Position numbers and translations under genes: made by a program. The notes under the pieces are model-generated. The model had not been told where the DNA came from, made no database searches, and saw only the letters and a program-made list of their open reading frames with translations. From NCBI GenBank assembly GCA_027483665.1, contig JAIXUC010000016.1, positions 1 to 49,654 on the forward strand: DNA of 49,654 nucleotides, read 5' to 3'. This DNA comes from Comamonadaceae bacterium (GTDB lineage: Bacteria; Pseudomonadota; Gammaproteobacteria; Burkholderiales; Burkholderiaceae_C). This document shows, piece after piece, positions 35,301-42,765 of this stretch; position 1 is the stretch's first letter, and each line of letters begins with the position of its first letter.

Positions 35301-36145
35301 CCCAGCCAAGCGGCTTGAAAGAGCTCAACATCTATGTGACCAACAGCGGCATCGACAACACCGTCGAGCGGGTTTACGGTGCTGACATGCTCGGCAACGT
35401 CTGGCGCTTTGACGTCAACGGCACCCTCAGCGACGCCACGGGTGATCCCAATGAAAGCAGCACCAGCGCGAGAGACGCAGTGGCCATCGCCAAAGCCTTG
35501 GACGAAGCTGGTGTGGCACAGCCCATCACCGCCCGTCCCCTGATTGCCGAATTCAACGGCAGAACGTTGATCTTGGTGGGAACTGGCCGCTTGATTGGAG
35601 TCACCGACCTGACCGATACGCAGACGCAATCTTTCTACAGCTTCGTGGACACGCTGGCCAACAGCACCGCCTACAGCAACTTGCGCAACCAGCTCAAGCC
35701 AGTGACGCTGACTGCCAACGGCGCTGGCACAGAACGCACCGTCGCTTGCACCGGCACCGATGCACAGTGCGCGTCCAACCAAGGTTGGTTCGTCGACCTG
35801 CCGGACCCGGGTGAGCGTGTCAATGTCAATCCGCTGATCGCACGCGGCACGGTAGCGTTCACGACCAACGTGCCCGATTCCTCGGCTTGCAGCACCGGTG
35901 GTTATGCGTGGATCAACTTCCTCGATGTGCTCACTGGTTTGGCTCCGTCGACGAGTCCTGGCGGGGTCGGTTCCAACCGGCTTGGCAATGCGCTAAACGT
36001 CGGTTTGGGTGCGATCCGCATCGGCAACACCATCCGATTCCTGGCGCGTGACTCTTCTGGCGCGGGTTCGGGCGGCGTGATTCCCGGTAGCCAGCCAGCC
36101 CCTGCTGGTAGACGTATCAGCTGGCGCGAGATCATCGCGCGCTGA
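29324..36145 (+). CDS. pilY1: PilY1-type pilus tip adhesin with giant repeat insertion
   Basis: A 2273-residue secreted protein, about twice the usual PilY1 length. Residues 1-33 are a signal peptide. The von Willebrand A domain has its metal site DTSGSMS at 60-66 and the FMTTDGYWN strand near 360. It resumes at LADVAQYYYINDLRPDL (about 1453) and DSVIDGVQEALTAIAS (about 1580). Between them sits an insert: 25 ungapped heptads (435-609) and 25 two-cysteine repeats (646-1360). The C-terminal part (from about 1755) is the PilY1 beta-propeller: VLGDIVNSQPAFVG, VVYVGANDGMLHAFNA, WKTILVSGLGKGGQGYFAMD, and a Ca-site-like DLTDTQTQSFYSF. PilY1 caps the pilus, opposes PilT-driven retraction and binds surfaces. 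It is the last gene of the pilin operon. Confidence 0.93.
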   Translation: MKSAMNTILRRACSSGPWALAGALALTSLTAIAQLTDLSDKPVTNITTGVVKPNIMVLVDTSGSMSYTHMPDELEGLSGAIPAEMPVGYRAYQCNSLYYNPNVQYKLPKGADGTDLPTPSFTSAPYDYYTTGTTVTRNLSNNFQAFDASTRRKTDSGLTTAGGANDVPGAAYYYVFTPTSGNPTLRYNQFPCTAPYRASAMDPPVVTGSNATWTWNRITVSSTSGPGGVDEQQNFAIWYTYYRTRLALSKSGLSLAFQGLSDQYRVGLITSSPTTIPGADSQVSDDKFLAVSDFTSTHRSNWFSKLFGLSASGSSPTREALARVGRYYGGKTDGINQNMINGTTKPDPVQYSCQQNFTFMTTDGYWNTANEYAGPVKLDGVTRVGQQDGELFDPVTGTNEYTPFTVWDGAVGGFRRTTDVSNVYRYDSCATGRVEVVETQISANTVQNRATTTRVEQSTAQTRQYTRLVTESTLQNLRGTYQERAVSTQQRESTNQIRESTNQNRESVSQVRRVVTELRRSTAQRLRSQTQNLESVYQVRRVITRDRESTTQRLQTRTQVRESVDQILATTQRDRASTSQITETLTQISRSTSQLQQTRTQTQERKVQQRQYNGATEQDSAVATCTPSGIIECYTVDTGWYADGGCTAASAGAGNNFTTVTCQTATLQNAAPVASCTDTAGGSGNNWTTTTCNTATTGPTLVASCTNAGAAAGNNFTATTCSSSVVGPTGAASCTPQSANSGNSFTTRTCNTVTTTNVVVDTCSAQTAASGNSWVNRTCSIETLSTAGVQTCVDTNGTGPNFIDTRCTTIDTNDVPVASCVAQTGNGTNQWLTRACSPSPLNTLNAPVSSCTAQTAQLSNQWTAISCSNNNTTDVRVATCSAQTAAAGNNWVGRTCNTENVSNVGVETCAVSSNVGANFDDTACPVTNTSNVPVSACAAQTGGAGNQWLTRTCSNNNTSNVPVASCTAQTAAAGNSWLGVTCANNNTGPTAVGSCTAEGANAGNSFTATTCNTVTVSDAGVAACTPQTPNAGNGFQTITCPATNTSNVPVATCTPQVGNAGNGFLTRTCSPNTTTNVPVASCTTQTANVGNNFVSRTCNTANTGPTPVAACTYQARAAGNNFTETTCSTATNTVGVQACTPEAASSTNSFTAITCEVTNTLATPAAVQVCAPQTAAAGNQWIQVNCTQVITDDVAVAACTEQTATAGNNWVTRTCDTAESARAGVQTCTPVAAAAGNGFVATLCDSVTTGPAGVESCTAVAGGAGNSWVTTTCNPTVSGPTPVASCTPQTAAAGNNWTGITCDQVTTGPTLVASCTAGTSGSFVQTSCSTAVTISPTFPLAADCTAQSPNGGNNFLRRQCNPITGNKLQYRATTSVTTQITSGTALVGSPNTTQTVGNYTDANAICYLPNTQPALPAAGRPGAGQLPQPDAPFLAWPTVENVSTPVVGGSVNSLADVAQYYYINDLRPDLDNNVRAVGNGLEQDRAPWQHMTTFVMGLGVSGTKTFSKTYKTDNVGDFQDIRTGASYWPQWPDPTIAVGGNGNYVSQSSYNDGRSIDDFWHTASNGRGQYFSAADPDSVIDGVQEALTAIASASGAGGGAATSTLTPVEGDNAAYLAGFTTEEWTGDVEARGIDPVTGLLTTAVRWSARSKLNSKVGEACDNRNIYYFNSTATNKLSPFTWNTRQCDTTTGLPTGTASTGLTSAAQDFFGSDEILALNYQLQMTATQRTAAAGANLVNFLRGQRQHEGFGPEDASKLYRDRVSVLGDIVNSQPAFVGAPSNGYQDSGYAAFKTAQASRAPVVYVGANDGMLHAFNAPASPTDPNGGDELWAYVPSMVMDDLYQLTEIEYNSRHKFFVDGSPVTGDVYDNTTGSEAWKTILVSGLGKGGQGYFAMDITDPTTPKALWEFKLGACYGGSPQNTDCHLGYSYGQPIITKLGGTGSDAGTWVVLVTSGLNNVPPYSPSGDGKGYLYVLNAANGQIMYRIATGAGSTTQPSGLKELNIYVTNSGIDNTVERVYGADMLGNVWRFDVNGTLSDATGDPNESSTSARDAVAIAKALDEAGVAQPITARPLIAEFNGRTLILVGTGRLIGVTDLTDTQTQSFYSFVDTLANSTAYSNLRNQLKPVTLTANGAGTERTVACTGTDAQCASNQGWFVDLPDPGERVNVNPLIARGTVAFTTNVPDSSACSTGGYAWINFLDVLTGLAPSTSPGGVGSNRLGNALNVGLGAIRIGNTIRFLARDSSGAGSGGVIPGSQPAPAGRRISWREIIAR
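30626..31150 (+). repeat. 25 consecutive 21-bp (heptad) repeats in pilY1
   Basis: Residues 435-609 divide exactly into 25 heptads with no insertion, such as RESTNQI, RESTNQN, RESVSQV, RRSTAQR, RESTTQR and RESVDQI. Consensus is R-x-S/T-T/V-x-Q-x. The DNA units are diverged, so they are old, not recent slippage products. Confidence 0.9.
31256..33403 (+). repeat. About 25 two-cysteine repeats of ~29 codons in pilY1
   Basis: Each unit fits C-T-x-Q-T-x-x-A-G-N-x-W/F-x-x-x-T-C-N, then a 10-11-residue Asn/Thr-rich tail ending V-P-V-A. Examples are CTAQTAAAGNSWLGVTC, CTPQVGNAGNGFLTRTC and CTEQTATAGNNWVTRTC. Spacing between the two Cys of a unit is nearly constant (15 residues), suggesting one disulfide per unit. 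Confidence 0.93.
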
Positions 36146-36156
36146 TTTGGCATGGG

Positions 36157-36179
36157 GCCTGCCCGCAGCGCGGGCAGGC
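36157..36179 (+). terminator. Hairpin after pilY1, possible terminator
   Basis: A perfect 10-bp stem GCCTGCCCGC/GCGGGCAGGC with loop AGC begins 11 bp after the pilY1 stop. No T-run follows (TCTGGGC), so it may be a Rho-assisted end or an RNA-protecting stem. Confidence 0.5.
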
Positions 36180-36233
36180 TCTGGGCTGAAGAAACCGAAT
36201 AGGCTCGCCCAAGAGAACTCTCTCGAGCAATCG

Positions 36234-36977
36234 ATGTTCGCCACTGCTCCACAAAAATGGGCTGCTGCTGCGTCCGTTGCAGTTCATGCAGTTTTTTTGA
36301 TAGGGGTGGCGGGCCCCGTGCTGCTCAGCGCAGGTGCTGAGCAGTCGACAGTTTTTAAGGCGGGGCCGATGGCCAGCCGCTTGTTGCAATCGAGTGTCGC
36401 CAGCGTTGAGCCGGCCAATCCGGGGGCGGACAGCTTGCAGGGGACAACGTCGCCCTCTGAGCGCACGATGGTCCAGCCAACGCCCACAACCAATGCCGAA
36501 GTGCCCAGACAGAAGTTGGACTCTGGTGCTTCGCCATCTTCGCCAGCCAGCCTTCCACTGAACACAGATCGCCTGCCGCCAGCCGCCAACTATTCCACGC
36601 CGCAAGCGCCAAAAGCGCCTGAGCCTGAAGCTGCACCCCCGTCTGCCTATTCGGGGTACCGTGACGCGCAGCTAGACCCTCCACCCCGGCCGATTGACGT
36701 ACCCGACCCCATCTACCCTGAAGAGGCAGGCCAGCGTGAAGGGGTCGTGGTGTTGAGGCTCTACATCGGAGCTGACGGCAAGGTAGACCGTGCGGTCGTG
36801 GTTCGAGCCGTTCCGCCAGGGCTGTTTGAGAGGTCAGCACTCACCGCGTTCGCGCAGGCCAGGTTTACCCCGGGCTACTATTTGGGCGTGCCCGTACCCA
36901 GCCAAATCACCATCGAGCTCAACTACACCCCCACCAACCGCGGCGGCAACGTCTCTGGCCAAGGGGCTGTCCGTTGA
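36234..36977 (+). CDS. TonB-like energy transducer / TonB C-terminal domain protein
   Basis: A 247-residue protein. Its N-terminal membrane helix (AAAASVAVHAVFLIGVAGPVLL) is preceded by a short basic end, a Pro/Ala/Ser-rich span bridges the periplasm (about 35-170), and the last 80 residues form a TonB C-terminal fold (VPDPIYPEEAGQREGVVVLRL then ARFTPGYYLG). TonB takes energy from ExbB-ExbD to outer-membrane receptors. No exbBD lies adjacent. The ATG at 36234 is preferred, because earlier in-frame codons belong to the post-pilY1 hairpin region. In relatives a similar gene also lies between pilY1 and ribD. Its stop overlaps the TTG start of ribD. Confidence 0.82.
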   Translation: MFATAPQKWAAAASVAVHAVFLIGVAGPVLLSAGAEQSTVFKAGPMASRLLQSSVASVEPANPGADSLQGTTSPSERTMVQPTPTTNAEVPRQKLDSGASPSSPASLPLNTDRLPPAANYSTPQAPKAPEPEAAPPSAYSGYRDAQLDPPPRPIDVPDPIYPEEAGQREGVVVLRLYIGADGKVDRAVVVRAVPPGLFERSALTAFAQARFTPGYYLGVPVPSQITIELNYTPTNRGGNVSGQGAVR

Positions 36978-38119
36978 GTGGGGCGCTACCCGCGCCCTGG
37001 GACACCGTGCTGGCCTTGGCCGAGCGCGCCATGGGCCTGTCAGAGCCCAACCCTCGGGTGGGTTGCGTCATTCGGACTGACACGCGCGTCATCGGCCAAG
37101 GCCACACCCAGCAGCGCGGGGGGCCGCACGCCGAAGTGATGGCTTTGGCCGATGCGCGCGAGCGTGGGCATTCGCTGCGCGGGGCCGAGGTGTTTGTGAG
37201 CCTGGAGCCTTGTGCCCACGTGGGGCGCACGCCGCCTTGCACACAGGCGCTCATCCATGCTGGTGTGGGCCGGGTGTGGGTGGCGCTGTTGGACCCGAAC
37301 CCGCTGGTGTCGGGCCAGGGCGTGGCGCAGTTGCGCGCAGTGGGCATTGCGGTGGAGGTGTTGCCGGTGGACAGCCCGGTGGCGCTGGCGGCGCGTGCTT
37401 TGAACATCGGTTTCTTAAGCCGCATGGTGCGCGGCTTGCCTTGGGTGCGGCTGAAAGTGGCGGTTTCTTTGGATGGCAAAACCGCCTTGCCCGATGGCAG
37501 CAGCCAGTGGATCACCGGGCCCGCTGCACGTGCAGACGGCCACGCTTGGCGCGCGCGTGCTGGCATGGTGCTCACGGGGGTGGGCACGGTGTTGGCCGAT
37601 GACCCGCTGCTGACCGTGCGCGAATACGCGGTGGCCCGCCAACCGGCGCTGGCGGTGCTGGACAGCCAACTGCGCACGCCGCCTTCTGCACGCCTGTTCG
37701 CGGCTGAGCGGCGCATCACGTTCCTGCACGCGGACCCGGCAGGCCTGCCGCCTGAAGATGCGGCCGCCATGGCGGTGCGCGCTGCGGCACTCCAAGCCAA
37801 GGGCGCGCAGTTGGTCAGCGCAGGTGCCCACGGCGGGGTTGATCTGGCACTCATGCTGCGCTGGATAGCCACACAAGAAGTCAACGAGTTGCATGTGGAG
37901 GCCGGGCCCCGGCTCAACGGCGCGCTGCTGGCCGCTGGTTTGGTGGACGAGTTGCTGGTCTACATGGCGCCGCGCCTGCTGGGCGCCGGGCGCGACTTGG
38001 CTGCCTTCGGGCCGCTGGCTAGCTTGTCTGATGCGCCTTCGCTGCGCTGGACAGACACCACGCCCGTGGGCGACGACTTGCGGCTGCGCGCCGTGGTGGC
38101 GCAGCGAGACAGCTTCTGA
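36974..38119 (+). CDS. ribD: Riboflavin deaminase/reductase RibD
   Basis: RibD carries out the second and third riboflavin steps: deamination of the pyrimidine and reduction of its ribose side chain. The 381-residue protein has an N-terminal deaminase with the zinc site His52-Ala-Glu54 (HAEVMALADA) and PCAHVGRTPPC. From about residue 150 comes the reductase: PWVRLKVAVSLDGKTALPDG, SQWITGPAAR and HVEAGPRLNGALLAAGLVDEL. The start is TTG at 36974, overlapping the upstream stop (TTGA). An ATG at residue 20 would remove part of the conserved deaminase start, so TTG is likely correct. It leads the riboflavin block. Confidence 0.95.
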   Translation: MSGALPAPWDTVLALAERAMGLSEPNPRVGCVIRTDTRVIGQGHTQQRGGPHAEVMALADARERGHSLRGAEVFVSLEPCAHVGRTPPCTQALIHAGVGRVWVALLDPNPLVSGQGVAQLRAVGIAVEVLPVDSPVALAARALNIGFLSRMVRGLPWVRLKVAVSLDGKTALPDGSSQWITGPAARADGHAWRARAGMVLTGVGTVLADDPLLTVREYAVARQPALAVLDSQLRTPPSARLFAAERRITFLHADPAGLPPEDAAAMAVRAAALQAKGAQLVSAGAHGGVDLALMLRWIATQEVNELHVEAGPRLNGALLAAGLVDELLVYMAPRLLGAGRDLAAFGPLASLSDAPSLRWTDTTPVGDDLRLRAVVAQRDSF

Positions 38120-38134
38120 GGCGAAAATGCGCCC

Positions 38135-38803
38135 ATGTTTACCGGCATCATCACCGGCGTGGGGCGCATCGCCGCCGTGCACGACCTGGGCTCCTCCTCG
38201 CAGCACGGCAAACGCCTGAGTGTGCAAACGCCTGCGGGCTACCTCGACGACGTGGGCCTGGGCGACTCGATCGCCATCAACGGCGCTTGCATGACCGTCA
38301 CCTCGCTTGACATCGCGCAAGGGCTTTTCACCATCGACGTGTCAGCCGAGTCGCTGGCCTGCACCAGCGGGCTCGACATCGCTGGCACCGTCAACCTGGA
38401 GAAAGCTTTGCGCGCCGCAGACCGCCTGGGCGGCCACATCGTCAGCGGCCATGTGGACGGCGTGGGCCAGGTCACCCACTTCGCAGCGGTTGGCGAGAGC
38501 TGGCGGCTGGACGTGCTGGCCCCACCGGAGCTGGCGCGATTTTTGGCGTTCAAAGGTTCGATCACCGTGCAAGGCGTGAGCCTCACGGTCAACAGCGTGG
38601 CCGATTCGCCGCAAGGCTGCACCGTCAGCATCAACCTCATTCCGCACACGCTCACGCACACCGCTTTGGGTGAGCTGGCAACAGGCCAGCGCGTGAACCT
38701 GGAAATTGATTTGATGGCGCGCTATGTCGAGCGCATGCTGTCTTTGAGCGGCTCTTTCGCCAGCATCGGGCCCAAGCCCATGAACCCAACCCACCCCGCC
38801 TGA
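38135..38803 (+). CDS. ribE: Riboflavin synthase alpha chain
   Basis: Riboflavin synthase dismutates two 6,7-dimethyl-8-ribityllumazine molecules into riboflavin and a pyrimidine. The 222-residue protein is a tandem of two lumazine-binding barrels: MFTGIITGVGRIAAV and SIAINGACMTVTS in the first, LGGHIVSGHVDGVG and ITVQGVSLTVNSV in the second. The start MFTGI is the family's invariant N-terminus. It follows ribD by 15 bp and precedes ribBX by 10 bp. No FMN riboswitch is seen in front of any gene of the block. Confidence 0.97.
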   Translation: MFTGIITGVGRIAAVHDLGSSSQHGKRLSVQTPAGYLDDVGLGDSIAINGACMTVTSLDIAQGLFTIDVSAESLACTSGLDIAGTVNLEKALRAADRLGGHIVSGHVDGVGQVTHFAAVGESWRLDVLAPPELARFLAFKGSITVQGVSLTVNSVADSPQGCTVSINLIPHTLTHTALGELATGQRVNLEIDLMARYVERMLSLSGSFASIGPKPMNPTHPA

Positions 38804-38813
38804 GGCACCTTTC

Positions 38814-39983
38814 ATGAATGCACCACACAACGCAGTTCAAGGCGCAGCGAATGAAGCCCACCGTGGTGCGCCCAGCTTGGGGCCGGTGACCATTTCGCCA
38901 GTGGAAGACATCGTGGCCGAAATAAAGGCGGGGCGCATGGTGATCTTGGTCGACGAAGAAGACCGGGAAAACGAAGGCGACCTGGTGCTGGCAGCAGACC
39001 ATGTGAACGCGCAAGCCATCAACTTCATGGCGCGCTTTGGTCGCGGGCTCATTTGCCTCACGCTCACACGCGAGCGCTGCGAACGCTTGCAATTGCCGCC
39101 CATGGTTTCTCGCAACGGCACCAAACATGCCACGGCTTTCACCGTGTCCATTGAAGCAGCGCAGGGTGTCACCACCGGCATTTCTGCGGCAGACCGTGCG
39201 CGCACGGTGCAAGCCGCAGTCGCAGCACAGGCACAAGCCAGCGACTTGGTGCAACCCGGCCACATCTTTCCGCTGCAAGCAGTGGACGGGGGTGTGCTGA
39301 TGCGCGCAGGCCACACCGAAGCGGGTTGCGACTTGGCCGCCATGGCGGGTTGCTCGCCAGCAGCGGTCATTTGCGAAATCATGAAGGACGACGGCACCAT
39401 GGCGCGCCTGCCTGACCTGCAGCTGTTCGCAGCCGAGCACGGTCTGAAGATCGGCACCATCGCCGACCTGATCGAACACCGCAGCCGTGCCGAGTCGCTC
39501 ATTGAACGTCTGGGTCAGCGCCCGCTGAACACCGCTTGGGGCAGCTTCGAGGCGCACGCCTTCCGCGATTTGCCCGCCGGTGGCCTGCACTTGGCTTTGG
39601 TGCGCGGCCAATGGGCACCCGATGAAGAAGTGGCGGCGCGCGTCCACGAGCCGCTGTCCGTGTTGGACGCCCTCGAAGTCGGGCGCAGCATGCACTCTTG
39701 GAGCCTGGACGCCAGCCTGCAGCGCGTGGCGCAAGACGGGCGCGGCGTGGTCGTGCTGTTGAATTGCGGCGAGAGCGCAGAGCAGTTGCTGGCCCAGTTC
39801 GAGGGCCGTGCGCGCTCTGCACAAGCGCCCGAGCGCGGCCGCATGGACCTGCGCACCTACGGCGTGGGCGCACAAATTCTTCGCGAGTGCGGAGTGCGCC
39901 GCATGCGCCTGATGGGCAACCCCCGGCGCATGCCCAGCATGGCAGGCTATGGCCTGGAGATCACCGGCTACCTCAGCGCCTGA
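38814..39983 (+). CDS. ribBX: 3,4-dihydroxy-2-butanone-4-phosphate synthase with inactive GCHII half (RibBX)
   Basis: The 389-residue protein starts with a full RibB domain: [11 protein letters not shown] near residues 46-57, [24 protein letters not shown] and [13 protein letters not shown]. RibB turns ribulose-5-phosphate into the four-carbon unit for lumazine. From about residue 225 it resembles GTP cyclohydrolase II, but where that enzyme has HSECLTGD and a RCDCG zinc triad this protein reads [20 protein letters not shown]. The three zinc cysteines are gone, so the C-terminal half cannot be a working cyclohydrolase. This matches the RibBX type described in other proteobacteria, and a separate ribA must exist elsewhere. 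Confidence 0.9.
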   Translation: MNAPHNAVQGAANEAHRGAPSLGPVTISPVEDIVAEIKAGRMVILVDEEDRENEGDLVLAADHVNAQAINFMARFGRGLICLTLTRERCERLQLPPMVSRNGTKHATAFTVSIEAAQGVTTGISAADRARTVQAAVAAQAQASDLVQPGHIFPLQAVDGGVLMRAGHTEAGCDLAAMAGCSPAAVICEIMKDDGTMARLPDLQLFAAEHGLKIGTIADLIEHRSRAESLIERLGQRPLNTAWGSFEAHAFRDLPAGGLHLALVRGQWAPDEEVAARVHEPLSVLDALEVGRSMHSWSLDASLQRVAQDGRGVVVLLNCGESAEQLLAQFEGRARSAQAPERGRMDLRTYGVGAQILRECGVRRMRLMGNPRRMPSMAGYGLEITGYLSA

Positions 39984-40087
39984 AGCCAGCGACTCTGCGC
40001 TTTTTTCATGTCTGCCTCAGCCGCTCTTTGAGCAGCCAACGCACCAACCCCGCCGATTCATCGGCACAACGATAGACAGGACAAACC

Positions 40088-40561
40088 GTGTTTGGTGCAG
40101 ACAAAGGAACCCCCAGCGAAGAGCGCCGCCTCGATGGGCGCAAGCTCTACATCGGCGTCGTGCAAGCCCGCTTCAACGCGCACATCACCGATGCGCTGAC
40201 CCAAGCCTGCTTGGCCGAATTGGCGGCCTTGGGCGTGCCCGAGCGGCACATCACCCACATCACCGTGCCCGGCGCACTGGAAGTGCCGCAAGCGCTGCAA
40301 GCCTTGGCCGAGCAAGAGAAGTTCGACGCGCTCATCGCCCTGGGCTGCATCATCCGCGGCGAAACCTACCACTTCGAACTGGTGGCCAACGAATCGGGCG
40401 CGGGCGTGAGCCGCGTGGCGCTCGACTACCACCTGCCCATAGCCAATGCCATCCTCACCACCGAAGACGAGGCCCAGGCCATTGCCCGCCAGACCGACAA
40501 AGGCCGCGACGCTGCGCGTGTGGCTGTCGAGATGGCCAACCTGATGGACGAGCTGTCATGA
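40088..40561 (+). CDS. ribH: 6,7-dimethyl-8-ribityllumazine synthase
   Basis: RibH condenses the RibB product with the RibD product (after dephosphorylation) to give lumazine. The 157-residue protein shows [16 protein letters not shown] near the N-terminus, [35 protein letters not shown] and [11 protein letters not shown], the last two covering the active-site and phosphate-binding residues. The assembly should be a pentamer or 60-mer; which cannot be judged here. Its stop overlaps the nusB start by 4 nt. Confidence 0.97.
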   Translation: MFGADKGTPSEERRLDGRKLYIGVVQARFNAHITDALTQACLAELAALGVPERHITHITVPGALEVPQALQALAEQEKFDALIALGCIIRGETYHFELVANESGAGVSRVALDYHLPIANAILTTEDEAQAIARQTDKGRDAARVAVEMANLMDELS

Positions 40562-41046
40562 GCATCAAAGCACCCCGTAGCCGCGCCCGCGAGTTCGCAC
40601 TGCAAGCCCTCTACCAACACTTGGTGGGCCACAACGAGCCAGCGGCCATCGACGCCTTCACGCGCGACCTGACAGGCTTCAACAAAGCCGACGCCGTCCA
40701 CTACGACTTGCTGCTGCACGGCTGCATCCGCGAGGCCGATGCGCTGGACGCGCTGATCTTGCCCAAGCTCGACCGCAAGCTGGCGGAGATTTCGCCCATC
40801 GAGCGCGGCGTCATGTGGATCGGCGTGTTCGAGTTGCTGCATTGCCCCGACGTGCCTTGGCGCGTGGTCTTGAACGAGTGCATCGAGCTGGCCAAGTCTT
40901 TCGGTGGCACCGATGGCCACAAATATGTGAATGCGGTGCTCAACGGCGTGGCACCTAGCGTGCGGGCAGCAGAGGTTCAACAAGACCGCCAACGCGCCGC
41001 GCTGTCGCCTCGCGCACAACGCGCACCCGAACCCGACGCGGCATGA
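40558..41046 (+). CDS. nusB: Transcription antitermination factor NusB
   Basis: NusB binds boxA RNA with S10 (NusE) to allow antitermination in rRNA operons. The 162-residue all-helical protein begins at the ATG that overlaps the ribH stop; [16 protein letters not shown] near the N-terminus is the boxA-binding arginine-rich helix. [53 protein letters not shown], read in parts, gives the core: [26 protein letters not shown] and [13 protein letters not shown] 25-residue Arg/Ala/Pro-rich tail follows. ribH-nusB is a common coupling. Its stop overlaps the aminotransferase start (ATGA). Confidence 0.96.
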   Translation: MSIKAPRSRAREFALQALYQHLVGHNEPAAIDAFTRDLTGFNKADAVHYDLLLHGCIREADALDALILPKLDRKLAEISPIERGVMWIGVFELLHCPDVPWRVVLNECIELAKSFGGTDGHKYVNAVLNGVAPSVRAAEVQQDRQRAALSPRAQRAPEPDAA

Positions 41047-42245
41047 CGCAACGCCCCGGCTTGCGTATTTCTGGCCGGGCCGGGCGCACCCAGCCCTTTC
41101 ATGTGATGGAAGTGGCCAAAGCCGCGTCTGCCATCGCCGAGCGGGTGCAGGGCAGCGAGCGTCCGATGATTTTTCTGAACATCGGTGAGCCAGACTTCAC
41201 CGCGCCGCCGCTGGTGCAACAAGCCGCCATCGAGGCCATTGCGCAAGGCCGTTCGCAATACACCCCGGCGACGGGCCTGCCTGCGCTGCGCGAGCGCATC
41301 AGCGGCTGGTACGCGCAGCGCTTCGGTTTGCAGGTGCCGGCTTCGCGCATCGTGGTCACAGCCGGTGCATCGGCTGCGCTGCAACTGGCTTGCCTGGCTT
41401 TGTTCGAAGCCGGCGACGAGGTCTTGATGCCAGACCCAGGCTACCCCTGCAACCGCCAGTTTGTAGCCGCTGCCGACGCACTGGCCGTGCCGCTGCCCAC
41501 CAACGCGCAGCAACGTTTTCAGCCCAGCGCAGCACAAGTGCGTGCGGCCTGGACGCCCGCCACCCGCGGCGTGTTGCTGGCCACCCCTGCCAACCCCACC
41601 GGCACATCCATTGCACCCGAGGTGCTGCGCGAGATTCATCAAGTGGTGCGGGCAAAAGGCGGCGTGACGGTGGTCGATGAAATCTATCTGGGCCTGAGCC
41701 ACGACGAGCGCTATGGCCAGACCGCGCTGGCCTTGGGCGAAGACATCGTCTGCATCAACAGTTTTTCCAAGTACTTCCACATGACGGGCTGGCGCCTGGG
41801 TTGGCTGGTGCTGCCGCCCGAGCTGGTGGCCCCCGTCGAGCGGCTGGCCCAGCACCTGTTCATTTGCCCCAGCACCATCGCCCAACATGCGGCCCTGGCC
41901 TGCTTCGAGCCCGAGAGCCTGGCCGAATACGAACGCCGACGTGCCGAGTTTCGGGCGCGGCGCGACGCCTTCATTCCGCGCCTCAACGCCATGGGGCTGC
42001 ATGTGCCCGTCATGCCAGACGGCGCTTTCTACGCTTGGGCCGACTGCAGGCAAGCTTGCCAGCGCCTGGGTCTTGCCGGCAGTTGGGAGCTGGCCTTTGC
42101 GTTGATGGAACAAGCCCGAGTGGCCGTGACGCCGGGGCGCGACTTTGGCGCGCAAGACACCGAACACTTCATTCGGTTTTCAACCGCCAACGACATGGGC
42201 CAACTCATGGCTGCAGCAAACCGCCTGCAAGCCCTGCTGGCCTGA
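41043..42245 (+). CDS. PLP-dependent class I/II aminotransferase
   Basis: A 400-residue fold-type I aminotransferase with [31 protein letters not shown] and [11 protein letters not shown] (the Asn/Pro that hold PLP). [11 protein letters not shown] contains the PLP-pyridine Asp, and [15 protein letters not shown] places the PLP lysine at residue 243. [11 protein letters not shown] at the end carries the carboxylate-binding arginine. It resembles the aspartate/alanine-type transaminases placed after nusB in Burkholderiales. The substrate cannot be fixed from sequence. It overlaps nusB by 4 nt and precedes ybgC by 16 bp. Confidence 0.93.
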   Translation: MTQRPGLRISGRAGRTQPFHVMEVAKAASAIAERVQGSERPMIFLNIGEPDFTAPPLVQQAAIEAIAQGRSQYTPATGLPALRERISGWYAQRFGLQVPASRIVVTAGASAALQLACLALFEAGDEVLMPDPGYPCNRQFVAAADALAVPLPTNAQQRFQPSAAQVRAAWTPATRGVLLATPANPTGTSIAPEVLREIHQVVRAKGGVTVVDEIYLGLSHDERYGQTALALGEDIVCINSFSKYFHMTGWRLGWLVLPPELVAPVERLAQHLFICPSTIAQHAALACFEPESLAEYERRRAEFRARRDAFIPRLNAMGLHVPVMPDGAFYAWADCRQACQRLGLAGSWELAFALMEQARVAVTPGRDFGAQDTEHFIRFSTANDMGQLMAAANRLQALLA

Positions 42246-42261
42246 TGCACACACCCCGGCC

Positions 42262-42765
42262 ATGACGCTGCCCGTACCGCAAGCCTTCCCACCAGCTTCT
42301 TTCCACTGGCCCGTTCGGGTTTACTGGGAAGACACCGATGCAGGCGGCATCGTGTTCTATGCCAACTACCTGAAGTTCTTCGAGCGCGCACGCACCGAGT
42401 GGCTGCGCAGCCTGGGCGTGCAGCAGCAGGCCCTGCGCCAGCGGCACGGCGGCTTCTTCGTGGTCGCAGAAACCAAGGTGCGCTACTTGCACAGCGCCCG
42501 GCTCGACGACCAACTGCAGGTGAGCGCCGACATCACACAACTTGGCCGAACCAGCCTGAGCCTGCGCCAGCAAGCCTGGCTTGCGTCCGGGCAGCCGCCC
42601 CGCCTGCTGTGCGAGGGCGACATTCGCATCGGCTGGGTCGAAGCAGACAGCCTGCGCCCCACCCGAATGCCCGCCGAGCTGTGGGGAACCTTGCAAGGCA
42701 CCCTGCCCTCTACCAGCCCATCCGCCAACACGCCTTCCAAGCCAGCCTTTCACACCTCACCATGA
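42262..42765 (+). CDS. ybgC: Tol-Pal associated acyl-CoA thioesterase YbgC
   Basis: A hot-dog fold thioesterase, the usual first gene of the tol operon. The 167-residue protein shows YWEDTDAGGIVFYANYLKFFERARTEWL, in pieces EDTDAGGIVFYANY with the catalytic Asp and the Tyr of the 4-HBT family, then VAETKVRYLHSARLDDQL. A polar tail of about 30 residues (Ser/Thr/Pro-rich) extends beyond the domain. ATG at 42262 is preferred, since the frame upstream overlaps the aminotransferase. Its stop overlaps the tolQ start (ATGA). Confidence 0.94.
   Translation: MTLPVPQAFPPASFHWPVRVYWEDTDAGGIVFYANYLKFFERARTEWLRSLGVQQQALRQRHGGFFVVAETKVRYLHSARLDDQLQVSADITQLGRTSLSLRQQAWLASGQPPRLLCEGDIRIGWVEADSLRPTRMPAELWGTLQGTLPSTSPSANTPSKPAFHTSP

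Noticed and set aside
36960-40090. FMN riboswitch in the riboflavin block
   Set aside because: Gaps between ribD, ribE and ribBX are 10-15 bp, and the 104 bp before ribH show none of the conserved RFN stems.
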